A stretch of 64,000 nt of DNA from positions 1,986,001-2,050,000 of the forward strand of contig CAIIXF020000001.1 in the NCBI GenBank assembly GCA_903813345.2. Direction: 5' to 3'. Shown here piece by piece: positions 12,701-25,500 of this stretch. A program made the position numbers and the translations under genes. The notes beneath the pieces are model-generated. The model worked only from the letters and a program-made list of their open reading frames with translations. It did no database searches and was not told the DNA's origin. Within the stretch, counting starts at the first letter, position 1, and each line of letters opens with the position of its first letter. The DNA is from Owenia fusiformis (Eukaryota > Annelida > Polychaeta > Sabellida > Oweniidae).

Positions 12701-15100
12701 GTAAGCTTATGAATCCTTGGTTTTTTATAAGAATCAATTTACATAAAGTTACAAGACAGAATGACATAAAATATTTCATCGTTAAAAATAAAACTTAAAC
12801 TGAAAGAAATGTGGTCAATAGTGCATCAGTTAATTACATATATTATTTATTTCATGTTAAAATTCAGTTTTTAAAACTTTGAATTTAAAAGTTGGTTTCC
12901 TGTGTGGTTACAAGCTTGTCAAACAGCTGACAGGTAAAACACAACATGTGACCATTAACGTGTTTTAGAATAATTTCTTAAGTACCCAATTTATGTATTT
13001 TAAACCGAAACAGTTATTCCATTCAAAGCATAAAGGTTGGGTGTTATTTTGTAATTCAGAGAAATATTGGAGAAGGTATCTGAACAGATTTAAGAAAGTA
13101 TATTATATCTAGAATATACTGAGATTGATTACAAATAACATATCAAACAGAAAAAAGGAGACATTAAACAGAAGATAATTTTTGAGGAAAATTTGTGAAT
13201 AGATAGCTACTCCTAGGAGTCTGCATTGGACCTACAACATAAAGGTAACTCAATCTATTAGCAAAACAAATCTTGAATTAATCATTTAGCAATGATCCAT
13301 TATTAATTAGATTGAAGTTTTGGGTGAAATTGGGTGTTTTAATAGCTATATGTTGAAAAAGGAGTGTGCTGATATGACCTAGGAGACCAAGATCTTTGTA
13401 TCTTAAAATTGAATCATATATCCCGGGGCCTATAGAAATTTTATTAGGTTTAACAATAGGCTCACATATGGCCATAGTTTCAACAAACTCAGTGTTACCC
13501 CAAGGTGTTTCAAATAGTGTCACTAGATTTCTAGAGATAAATGAGAATTGGTAAATTATTTCTGAATGTATTTTCCACATGTCACACTTTTTGTCAAATA
13601 TAATTTTTTTCTTCATTTATTTTTCTGCATTGTTTTTCATGTCTTTTCAACTTCTTTATTGTCTTAAGTTTAATTGGCTGTTAAATTGGTATATAAATTG
13701 ATTTTTTTAAAGATGCTTGAAAAATAGTTCAAGAGAACTTGATATTCGACTTCATTCTGTATTGATATATAAAAATACAATAACTCCAATAAACGGCATT
13801 CAATTTCAATACTCGTCTATAATGAAGATATCAACTTTCTTTTCAAAACAGGTTGTTTTTATAATTTATTAAACTCTTCTGACTTTTGCCCTTTGATTTG
13901 TACTAAATGTCAAAAAACATGCGCCTGACAATAAAACATATGTACATCTGCTTGAAAGAGCAAAAATCAATAGTATTTTGTCTAAAGAGGTGTTAAATCG
14001 TGTTAAACACACTATAAAGCGTGTGCAAATGAAAAAATATCCGTAGTTAATTGTTTTATTGTTGTAGTAATTTAGTTCCAGGCATAAAAAATGTTTTCCG
14101 TAATTGATACATTTATCTGAATTACGGGAGGTTATAACAAGCGTATAGCGGCAATTAATCCATATATTTTTACATTAATCTTTCTTAGTAGTATAACGTT
14201 AGCGGATTAACATTCTGCGACATTGCATGAACTTTGTAGTCTTTTTTAATATAGGGTTTTGTGTTTTATTTTTCTATTAACAATTAGTCAAATTGGTAAT
14301 ATCATTTTTGTAATTATGTTGTAACAATTAAGTGATTGTAAATCTTGTATTGAATTGATTGGACTTCCCTTGCATAAGATGACATGATTTTACATTGTAG
14401 CTCCCTTGCTGAAGATAACATGGTGTAGACTACTTTTCCAATAATTTTATCATAAAAGTCTACTCATAAAAACTGGAAAGATATTTAAAAAAAACATTGA
14501 AAAAATAAAAATCAATGACTATAGCTCCACAAAAATAACAGATAAACTTAAAGTGTATCAGAAGTCTACCACTGATAAAAGAAACCATGAAAAAGTTGTG
14601 ATATCTCTTTGTTATTGTACTTGTATTATTCACCTATATGTTACATAAGATCACAAAGTCAAAGTACAGTTTCACATAGATACCAGGGATATTTTTGATA
14701 TTATCGAAGCCAGTTATGTCCTACGTATCTGGCTGACATATAAATAACAAATACTGAGAAGTCAATGTTCAAGTCGGCTCTTGATAAAACAATAAACATT
14801 TGATAAAACAATTATATAATTCTTTATCTCAAAATGACCATAGTGGAGTTTTGGATTTATTTGCAGTGTGCTAAGATAACATGTCAAGTGTTTTGGTGTA
14901 TTATATGAGAACTAAACCAGAGCGTTTAACATGTTAGAGAATATTCAGAATTTGCCAATTTTGCAAAAATTGCCAATTTTTTTAAATGTAAAGATCAGAG
15001 GTTGAGTCGTTGGTTGGGCCTTACGTGTATGGAAAACTCCCATGTATCGCCACATCAACATATTGTGCATCGACATAAGCTATGAGATAAACCTTTTTGC
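12701..15100. other. Gene-poor AT-rich stretch
   Basis: No supported gene. A 112-codon minus-strand open frame (13278-13616) is the only long one; it is described under findings. A further weak donor-like site (CATAAAG|GTAACT) lies near 13244. Confidence 0.45.
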
Positions 15101-15109
15101 ATTACACTT

Positions 15110-15800
15110 AACAACCAATGTTGCCTCTTGTTAATAATATTAACTTAATTGTGCAATCAATTGCAATTTATTCAACATAAGCTCTTTGACAGAATGCATT
15201 TATTCAACATTTACTTTGTTGAACAATCAATTTACTCAATTGCACAGTTAATAAACCCAACATTTTTTGAAAGCGCTACCAATTCAACTCAACATTAACT
15301 CAGTTGCACAATCAATTTACTCAAAATAAAATCTGCTACATAATGATTTATGTAACATTGTCTCAGTTGCACATATCTTTGAAAGCAAAATCAGTTCACA
15401 AATTGCAGTTACACGACACAATTACACAAATGGCTAATGCCTGTGTTTTCTTTATTTTTACAATCTAATTTTATTTTCTGATATTTGAAGGACTGTCCAG
15501 AAATAAAGCAGACCTGTTGGACTTTTTATAAAGTGTTGTATGATATAGAATGATGAGAGGAAAAGACATTGTAATATTTTTCCCCACTTTAACTTTCAAC
15601 TCATCTTCAACCCTTCTAGTTCCTCAAAATAAATGCAACTGTATAATCAATTCACTCAACAGTTGTTCAGCATCAACTCTCAATGTCACTTACTCAACGT
15701 CACTTTCCTCAACATCAACTATGTTACCGAGCAGTTTACTGAAAATAATACTGTTGCTTTAGTAATTTACTCAATATTTCTATGATGCTTTACTCAATTT
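15110..15800. repeat. Diverged interspersed short-repeat tract
   Basis: Variants of AATCAATTTACTCAA recur at about 15225, 15310 and 15646, together with many CTCAACAT / TTCAACATT and GTTGCACA segments. The tract looks like a decayed tandem repeat without a fixed period. The 70-codon open frame inside it (15550-15762, rich in S, T and L) follows from the repeat composition. Confidence 0.4.
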
Positions 15801-15858
15801 CTATTTTGCACCACCAGTTTGAAATCCAAAAGAAAACTTACACAATTTATATTACCAA

Positions 15859-15868
15859 CCCCCCCCCC
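15859..15868. repeat. Poly-C tract
   Basis: A run of ten C residues. Similar homopolymer tracts occur at 27776-27787 (C), 28871-28886 (16 C), 37739-37747 (G), 46040-46049 (G), 46520-46530 (G) and around 48119-48124 (G). Confidence 0.9.
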
Positions 15869-16799
15869 TTATATATTTTTAAGGGATGTGTCCTCTATAT
15901 TTTTGATGCACCTATTGACCTCAACTCTTGACCGAATTTGGTAAAGAAAAATATATTCTTGTGGTATGATAAAAATAGCATTCGGTAGGTCATATTTCTT
16001 TAAAAATGAACTTCTTTTTTGATGTCCAACTTTGATGAAATGTTCTATTTTTCACGAGATAAACACAAATTAAGTTTATGGTTTACTTTAGGTTTTGTGG
16101 TCGTCTAGTGTGGTGCAGAAAAATTGAATTTTACTTATAATTGTTCAATGTCCAAGCAGGTTCTGTATTAATGAGGTGAAGGTTTCTAGTGAGAATATTG
16201 AAAGGACATCAATGGAACTGACCACTTTATTTGGTACAATTCTCTTTCCCATCTGTGCTTAAATAAATCTTGGAAAAGCTGTAATGCATCCATGCATTGT
16301 TATTGTATTCTTAGTTCTTTATATCATCACTGACGCAATAGAAGAAATTATAAAATATAGTTCTCATTTAATTTATTTTTATCATTATGACATTCAAAAA
16401 GATAAAATTGTACTCTAGTTAGTGTAGGTGCTGCTCTAAAGGTGCTATATTACAATGTCAAGGCACGTAGATATACTGTGTGGTTTTGGCCACCAAATGC
16501 AATGAATGGACATGATTTAGAAAGAATGGGAATGGAATACAGATATGCTATTGTTGCTGAAAGCTAGAGGGACTCCTTGGGTTGGAGGATTTAAGTTCAG
16601 TGTCATTTTTTAATAAGTCTATAATTCAAACCTATGTATCCAATGACATTTTGTTTTTAAATCAAATAAGATAACATTTAAAGAATTATCAATTTTGATG
16701 AAGCATTGTAGAATAGTCTGTAGTTTATATAAATTCCTCGGGGAATTATATAATAAAATACCAAAGACTAAAAAAGTAAATAATTCAATACTTTTGGAA

Positions 16800-17072
16800 C
16801 AACCCTCAACTCTGAACCAAGAATGTCAGCCTCACCAACACTGTCAATGTGTGTGTCAATGTTGATCTGAGGCCCTTGTTAATCCATGTTAGCTACACGA
16901 GTAGGTACCCAGGAAGCTATCAATTACCTGGTCACACCTGACCTAACCATGATATCCCAGATCTTTGGCTCATTCACCTTCTTCAGAGTGAAAGAAAATA
17001 TATCATTGCCTTTGGTAGTATCAGTTCCAGATGGTCCAACCGGGAGCAGGGGTCACTCGGTACACTCATGAA
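16800..17072. other. GC-richer exon-like island, strand uncertain
   Basis: Base composition rises clearly above the AT-rich surroundings. On the plus strand an ATG frame of 61 codons runs 16886-17071 and ends next to a donor-like CATGAAG|GTAAAC. On the minus strand a frame of about 42 codons also stays open, with a donor-like ACCAG|GTAATT in the middle. I recognise neither peptide. This may be an exon of an unseen transcript, or a fragment of an old mobile element. Confidence 0.25.
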
Positions 17073-18591
17073 GGTAAACATAATGTACAGTTAGTTTTTT
17101 GATGGATGCCATGAATGACTGGTGCTATTTTATGTGTTGTATATTTCCTCTAATGATCTCTTTCGTCTTTTTCACGAGCGTTTCAATCGCGTTTAATATG
17201 GATCTTCAGGTGCCTTTGGATAATGAATGGTGAAACTTTCATACTTTTTTCACGACGTGTCATTATCTACGCTTTCAGGGGCTTTTCATTTAGAATGAAT
17301 AAAAAATATAGATGGCCTATAAAGTCACATTGTAGCCCCCAGGAATTAATTCTGTAGATTTTACTGCTATACAGATAGGACTCAATATGTATTCATCATC
17401 CATAAACTCAGATTGGGAATTGAGATTTTACTTTTTATGATTAAATAAAATGAATTAGATAGGTGTCAATCTTCTTTCTTGATATATATCTCACCCCTAG
17501 ACCATTATAAAGTTAATGATTTAGATCATGAAATAGACAAAAAGAATCAGGTATCGTATAAATACATATGGACTCTCCATAATGACCCATTGTGTGAAGG
17601 CAGCAGTAGGAACAGTCCCCTACCATCTCATTCTCTTCATCTTATGACGTGTCTCTTGCCTGTGGATTTCATGCCCAAATATGGGTATAGTGAGGCATGA
17701 GGCACTGAGGCAGGTGAGGCAATTGCCACACCAAAGTTTTACAGAAATATATATTTCAGAACTACTGGCTTTACTCTGTTTGCCTCACCTATTATATCAC
17801 CACCAAAAAGTGTTGACATATTGTTATGGTCTCCGTTTTTTGTGACGGCAGTTGGAGTTCGGCGGTTGGCAGTTGGGGATCGGTTAATCCCTCGTTTATT
17901 TTTGCTTCACGTAATTTAGATGCCCATACCTCAGAGGCTCTGTCCATGGCGTTTTTCAAAAATATAAGTGACATTGGTAAACGATGACATGAATGGTACC
18001 TGACATAAATAGGGAGATGTTAAAGACCTTGTATAACGAAAAAGTTACTCATAAAACAGGCACAGTCGTGAGGTGCGGTATGTAGTGAATGACCAAAATA
18101 CTTCTTGAATTCCCACGTCTGACCCTCAATATTCTTGCATGAAACCAGATGTCCAGATAAATGTATTTGTTTCTACTAATGGTCGACTTTTCAAAATAGC
18201 ATCACTAAGTGATACTCCTGTTTTAGGTGGGTTTACCTAAAAGAAACAAGGTCTTGTTACACTGGTCAGGAACACTTCAATCTGGCTTACTGACCTTCAA
18301 ATTGATGCACTCATTGCCCATGTAGTCTATTCTGGAGGAATGGGTCCACTGGGGCAGTAGTTCAAGATATGGGCCTGTGATTTAGCCCTATTAGGGCAGC
18401 TGTTTATATTATTCCCAGAAAAGGGAAGTTGTCAGAATTATAAAATTCCTCAGATTTTAAGATTCTGGTATTATCTTGAACAAAAGTTTACTTGATTGAT
18501 TGAGAGATTAATTAAAACTTTTGAATGTAACTGTGGATTGATTTTACCTTCAGTGTCAGACACTGATGCAGGCAGATGAAGATCTCTTTTA

Positions 18592-18599
18592 GAGATGCA
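18592..18599 (+). repeat. Left target-site duplication of hAT-like element
   Basis: The octamer GAGATGCA directly precedes the element that starts at 18600 and is repeated exactly at 18928-18935. An 8-bp duplication is the hallmark of hAT-superfamily insertion. Confidence 0.75.
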
Positions 18600-18927
18600 G
18601 GGGCGGATCCAGGATCCAACAAGGGGGGGGGGCCCAAATTTCCGGTCAGAGAAAAAAACGTCCGCGCTTGCGCGGAAAAAAATTTTGGGCCCCTAAAATC
18701 CAAAAGTGGGCCCAAATTTTGAAATTTTGAGGCCCATTTTCTTCAAAATTTGGCCTGAAATTAAAAAATAAGGCCTTAAAAGGCCCAGTAATGACCAAAA
18801 AGGCCGACTTTTTGGGGCCTGAAGGCCTTGTTTGGCCCAAAAAAATTTTTGGGCCCAATTTTTTTTTCTGGGCCCACCCAAGGGGGGGGGGCCCGGGCCC
18901 CCAGGCCCCCCCCCCTAATCCGCCAGT
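18600..18927. mobile_element. Non-autonomous hAT-like MITE (328 bp)
   Basis: The element is bounded by a perfect 8-bp target-site duplication (GAGATGCA at 18592-18599 and 18928-18935). Its ends form short imperfect terminal inverted repeats: the left end reads GGGGCGGATCCAGG, and the right end in reverse complement reads ACTGGCGGATTAGG, sharing the GGCGGAT core. The interior is low-complexity, made of repeated GGCCCAAATTTT / AAAATTTGGGCC palindromic blocks and long G and C homopolymers, and it has no transposase. The overlapping minus-strand frames here (up to 161 codons, extending to 19261) are products of this composition. It must have been mobilised in trans, if at all. Confidence 0.75.
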
Positions 18928-18935
18928 GAGATGCA
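18928..18935 (+). repeat. Right target-site duplication of hAT-like element
   Basis: Exact second copy of GAGATGCA, immediately after the right terminus CCGCCAGT. Confidence 0.75.
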
Positions 18936-21900
18936 AACGCAAACTTCTGGAAAGAGTTGATTGATTTTTGAATGTTATGTAAACCTAAACAGCTGAGATG
19001 CTTTGCATTCTGCAGTTGCTTGACATGATCTACTGTGTGCAACTGTTTATAGGGATGGGGTACTGTTAGGAAGAGCTCACTGTTGATCACAGGGTATAAA
19101 TATCTTTTCCCAGCATTTTTGTTAAAGAAATGGGACAGACGCAGCCAAAATGCAAGATTTATGTTTGCCAAACCAAAATTAAATAAAATTACCAGAATAT
19201 GCCATCGATGAGCACATCGCAGACAGCACATTTGAAAAAAGTGAAGATCAAAGGAGAACATATTTGAACAAGTAGATGCGTCTTAAACCTCCGTGTCTAA
19301 TCTTGGGCTTTGTGGGTAATGTGGCTTCTATATTAGTTTGCATCAAGATTGTGTGGTCGGTGTCAAAAAACAAAAGATGTGGACTTAAGAAGTCACCTAA
19401 GATTCACTGCCATCTGGTCATGTGTTAGTGAAATCTTAAGGGGTGGGTGGGGATGATGATAAAGGGGGGTGGTAGTTACAGTGTTTGGTTTTCAATGCTT
19501 GCCCAGTTATTGTTAGTTTACTCCTGGTCTGTGATTTATCTAAGCCTGATGCATTTTTGCAGCCTTATTTTCAAGCATAAAAATCATAAACTAATACATT
19601 AAATAGTCTATACATGTATTAATTTGTTTAGAAAAGCTTGATTAAATATATTTAGAACGACGCATTTTCTGTTATTTTTTCATTTATTTTTAAAAAGCTC
19701 ATTATGAAACATTAAATAGATATTTAGATATACTAAATATGTGTTACAAAATATATAATTTGTTTATTCTGATAGCTTTTTGATATTTATTGGTTGAATT
19801 AAATTTTTATTATCATTTCATTTTGATTAAATCATTTTTAAGTGTTATTTCATTGATTTCAAATCATTATTTTAATGGATCAATCATCAGTTTTACAAAT
19901 TATCATTTTTTATATTTTTTGTACCATAAAATAAAAGACACTGGGATGTTTTAACTATGGACTTGGCCATCACAACTGGAGAAGCTAATTTTGACCAATT
20001 TATAATAACAAGTCAGAACCTTTCAACTCTTTGTTCTTTGGGTCATGCTTGTGGTTTCACTAAATCTCCATTGTCTTTTTGACTTTGTCATTTTTGAATC
20101 ATTGGTGGTCATCTTTGTATAAGACAGGTGTTCCAGCGGAAAATGTAACAGAAAATTTAATATAACGTTAACAATGATTTTTGATTACTGATATCAAATG
20201 TTGATGTTTTACTAATGGGTAGTTGAAAAAGACTACCAGATTGCATTTTTAGGCGTCTCAGAGTAATAAATGAAACTCTTAATTACATTGTAGAATTTTT
20301 AATTTGGTCTGTAGTTTTTAGAGCTTAATAGCTTGAGCTCCATTAATGGCCCAGGTTTAGGCAATTTATGAATGCTATACTAGGATAAAGAACTAGACAA
20401 TGTAACATCTCATCCATTGTCATCAGCACTAATATTGTTTATTTTTTGAATTAATTGAATAAAATCAGTGATCGTGATATCAAATAAGACCGGTTGTCCT
20501 TCAATTCTGGTCAAGTCATTATAACAAAGGGGTGAGAAAACCTCGGGCAATTTATTAAGCCTTTTCAACAAAGTTACCACAAAGAATGGACAATAGGAGT
20601 GAAAATTTGTTAACAATTAGTGCATTGAAGTTGACCTCGTTTAGATAATGATGCTTTATGAAAATTGATAATGAACTCGAGTGGTCAGTGATGGTATCCA
20701 TTTTGGGGAAATGTTTGTAGGTACTCAGTTACCAATGACCAATACAGTAGATACGCATCTTTTGTCAGAGCAATATGAAACACAAATATCCAGATCATGT
20801 GTCTTATTTGTATTTGGCATATTTACTCGTGTTATTGACAAAACTGACACTGTTGAAAGAGATACTGACATAAATAAGATGTATGGATAAAGCTTTGGGG
20901 AGGGACAAAAAATGCACCCATTGACCCCTTATACAGAATCTAAACACGGAAGTGATCAGATCACAAATATGTTTAGAACTCCTGATTAATACTAAAAGCA
21001 GGTTGTACAAACAAGGAGCTTTATTTTTTAAGTCTTTCTTGAAAAAACAAATCATAGCGGCTTGAGAGAAGTATCATATCATTTGTAGGAATGTTATATT
21101 TATTTGAAGTCATGATCTGTACCTAATGCACTTTTTGTACCGCCATTCATATCAAATGATGCCATTTCTAGCATCCCCATGGGAGGGGGAGGCTCTAAGT
21201 GATAAAAATCAGCCAATCACGACTGGCCGCTTTATGATGAGTCGTAAATTAGCTGCACACGACTTCATAAAAAGAATCATCATCAAGTTTATCATTTTTA
21301 TGAGAGATGAATTCTGATGGCCTAACCCTTGAACTCTGTCAGGGTTTTCATCGAAACTCATCAAATTTGATTACGAGAATATAAAGTAGTCTACAGGGTG
21401 CCCCATAGATTTTTTGAATTTTTTCTCTAATTGAATTAGACTGAGTTCTCAAATTACAAAAAGCATAACTTTTACAGTCACAAAGTTATCGTGGTTGGAG
21501 AGTCTTGTGGTATTGTCTTGGAAATTATTAATTTGTGAAAATCTCACTTTCTCTTGACTTTTGACAACAAAGGAATTGATTTGCATGACAAGTCAAAAGA
21601 TAAGCTTGTTGTATCCTTTTTACCACTATGCATTTCCAAGAACGGCACTTTAAAAGAGACGGGTCTGCGTAATAGTTATCATAGAAAAGCAGAACAGCGT
21701 AAATTATTTTTGAATGCGATGGAACATTAACGTCAGCATTCATCAAATTAATGATAAATAGTGTAATAAAACGAACCAATCAAATCCCTCTGTGTATGTC
21801 TTGCAGTTTTTATTAACACAATAATTTCAGTTTTTGAGACTCGTTATAATGAAACTGCGTTTTATCTGAATCTTCTTTAGATCAGCTTCCCATTTATCTT

Positions 21901-22390
21901 AGGGTGTCAAAAATACTAGGGTTGTTAATTTTTGATGCTCGTGTGGCTCTGTCATTAAGGTTGCATCTCATTAAAATCGTCATAACAACCAGGGGGTAAT
22001 TGACAGAGAAAAAGATAAGAGGCTATAGGGATTAATTACAGTTCGACTATCAGATTTTATAATATGCTCAAACTACTAGAAAAACTACATAGGTCACAGG
22101 GTTAAACACTTAAAAAGAGAATAATAATCAGCTTTTTTGCCGTCAATATGTTTTTTGAAGAGTCAATAATGAACATGATGGGCAGCAATTAAGCAGTCAA
22201 TTGGCTCGCAAATAAAGACTAATAAGCACTACTGGTTGAATTGATTTCACAAGCTTGTTGTATTTTTTAAGTTATTTTAGTTCATATCGCAATTTAAATG
22301 ACATTTATCACTTTTTAATCATGAATTCTTTCATATAATTGGTTTTTAATAGTGATTATCAGTAAAAGATAGTGATGTTTGTATTTTCAG
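18936..22390. other. Gene-poor stretch
   Basis: No supported gene. Short frames at 20410-20616, 20681-20890, 20804-21055, 21126-21317 and 21528-21779 have no domains or convincing splice context. A slightly GC-richer patch near 21160-21270 contains CCAAT-like and TTTATGA motifs and could be regulatory, but nothing shows this directly. Confidence 0.45.
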
Positions 22391-22561
22391 TGTGTAGATT
22401 TCCGAGGAGGTTTCGTGACGACCAGCTGACTTTTCGATGATTTCGTTAAAGCCCCAGACAGCTTCTGTTCAGCACAATCGGGTACAACTTGGCACAATCC
22501 ATGATCACAAACATTTACAGACTGACAGTCAGAGAGCACAACGCCACATCACTGACACAAT
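22391..22561 (+). other. Exon-like island, candidate alternative 5' exon of hb
   Basis: A strong acceptor (TTTGTATTTTCAG, ending 22390) and a good donor (ACAAT|GTAAGA, GT at 22562) bound 171 nt that are markedly GC-richer than both flanks. An ATG at 22437 opens a frame of 41 codons plus 2 nt to the donor, beginning MISLKPQTASVQHNR. If spliced to the acceptor at 56342, that frame continues into the hb frame without a stop. No domain is recognisable. Reality as an exon is moderately likely; linkage to hb and translation of this frame are inference. Confidence 0.4.
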
Positions 22562-25500
22562 GTAAGAAACAATTTTAATCATATTAAATCATGTTGAATA
22601 AAGTAGAATAGAAGGGAATAAATCAAAATTCAATCGAAAAATATTTTCTTCGAGAAATTACTTTACAGCTCAAGTATTCAATGTTTTAGTTTCTGTTCCC
22701 ATCTTTCTTCTTCCCTACCCTTGTAGATTATTTAAGAGGTGGTTGCACAACAGAGGCTTGATCAAGAATAAAACCAAGCAGGGAATACTAACCCTTTATC
22801 AGGGAACAACTTTATCCCACTCTCAATATTGCTGATAAAGCTATGAACTCACTTAGCCAATCAGATCAAGTCATCCTTCAGTGAGCCTATCAGATCAAGT
22901 CATCCTTCAAGAATGTCAATTTTAAAAAGTAAAGCATAGGTGTAGATTTGATAGGTCGAAGGCCAAATGGGAAAATGTGGTTCTTACTCAGAGGATATTG
23001 TTCTATTCTAGCTGGTCAGATTAGGGTAAAACACGAATTATGTCACATTAGTTATTTATTTTGCATTGACCACATATACAGCTGATTGCAGATACAACAA
23101 AACTAATAACCATACACTGTAATCATTGAATAAAAATAAACATGAAATTATGCACTGTAAAAATAAATTGCATGAATTTAGTAACAGTGGATGTTATTAT
23201 TAAGCTGTTCTTAAAAGCTGCTATGTTGCTTACAAATGACACCCTTATGATTCGTCTACTAATTGCATTTCTAGATTTATTATCTATTTAATTTTACAGT
23301 TGATCCCACGTCTTTTTAATATAGGGGTCATAGGGACAATTTGCTCTTTATGGTTTCTTTGTTGAAAACAATGAGTAATTAATTTAATTTCATCTGTAAT
23401 TTCTTGGGATAAGATTCTGACAAGAATTCTAGTTCTGAATTTTTTGTATAGAGGGCAGTTGAATCATTTTCATTCTTAGAGCATGTTGTTGTTACCATCC
23501 TTTTACATTCATTAAGGCATCAATGAATGTAAATATTGGTGTAATACAGATCTATACAGTTTTTCTCGAAAAATTCTTTATTTAATGAAATTATCATTCA
23601 AAAGTGTGAAGTTAGATGACCTTTGGAGATGTGGAAAGAATAATTAATTTTGTTATTGTCCACATATTTGTAACATAACAAGTTGGCAAAGTGTAATCTA
23701 TAGATAAGAAATATTAAACTTTTATTGGTCTTTTTGTTCTTTTGAGTGGTGTCTACTTGTGAATCGTGAGGAAATTATATTCGAACATTACTAAGAAATA
23801 ATGTAGCATTTTAATTGCTACAGATATAAGAAGGTGTATTTATTAAAGCACTCAGCATGATGTAATGTATTTGTAGACCCAAGCATGATAACGTCATTGG
23901 TTATTTTTGAATCATTGGGCGACAATTACATTTATTCTTTAATATAATGAAATTCCAAGAAATAATTAGTTGATCAATTTCTCCATTTTGGCAATAACTT
24001 AAATAACTAGTTCATGATAATTATTGTTTTTTGAACACTAAATGTTTATTTCAAAATGGCCAACATTATATCACCTTTCAGATGTGTGTTGGTCAAAATT
24101 CCTTTTGTAAAATGGAATCCTAGTTCAGCAAAAGCTACGTCATTGGTCACAATGTTGTTGTAATGCTGTGTAGAATAATATACAACAGAAATATGATTAT
24201 TGCTATAAAGATTTAGCGTGGGTTTTGTGATTGTACAACATGTATATACGAGATCTTAAGACTTTAGACATTTAATTAATTAATTCTTGATTTTTACTAC
24301 ATACAATATATGGGAAAGAATGAGTCTATTAAACTTATTTTTCACACAACCAGACTTTGGAAAAAATCTGAGTTTTTTTGATAGCAGAGGAATATTTAGG
24401 CCAGGATAAGCATTTACTCATTTTACTGACTAATCGGAAATTAAGAAAAGAACAATCAAAAGAATAATTGTATTTGTGGCATTGAGGTATAACCTACCAT
24501 TTATAAAGTATTAAATTGACAGTCATTATATTATATTTGCTACATTAATAGACGTTTTTACTACTTTATTAACTTGTTTACCAACGTAGAGTAGACAGTC
24601 AAGAAAAAACTGTATTGTGTTGGTATGATGATTAATGTATGCGAGGTATGTGGGCGGGGCAGGTTTATGTGATGAGGGCCTATACAGAGAGGATGATAGA
24701 TGTATACTTACTCCATACACTTATCATTTAAACTGTCTCCATTTCTTTCTCCAACAACTGTAGGAATGTTATAAGCTACAGATGTTGCCATTTTCTCAAA
24801 TATTTCATCATTTCATCTGATTGGGGAATTTTTATAGGGTCAGTTGATGTCTTGAGGGATCAGTCTGGGCACCATCATTATATATGTGCATATACTTCTA
24901 TCGTTAAACCACACCCTCTTGTCTAAAGAGAGGCTCTGGAAAATCAAAATGATGTAATTCAGTTTTGGTAAAAATTATAGCATTTTACAACCATTTAAAT
25001 ATGATTTCATGAATCAGTATTTTTTATGAAATGGGTTTTGTGATTGATTAGACACATTCATAGGAGGATTGCTCAAAGGGGAATAATTCTGCTGGGAGGT
25101 TTCTCCTTCTGAAGACAATTTACTCCTTTAGGAGATCACAGTGTAATCATGAGGATGTTTCATAGTTGCATCATTCGTTGCCTTACCAACAACTCAGTAA
25201 ACCACAATGTTACCATAGGGAGTCATCTCTTGTTACCATGACGAAATGAGTTCATGTACAAATAATTAAATATAGTGTTTCTATGCTATAGTATGCATGT
25301 AGTAATTAATCCTAGATATCTTTTGTATTAAATAATACATAGTAATTGCATACTGTTTCCAATTGAATACCCGAACATGTAATTAGAAAAATTGCATCTT
25401 TGACTCTTTTTGTTAAGCAAGCATGAAGTTAATTGCAGTATCTTCTTATATTGCACGTTGTTAATAATCACATCACAAGTCTACTGAAAAATAATAATCA

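Noticed and set aside
18512-19261. Overlapping minus-strand frames rich in G, P, F and K
   Set aside because: They come from the low-complexity palindromic interior of the hAT-like element.
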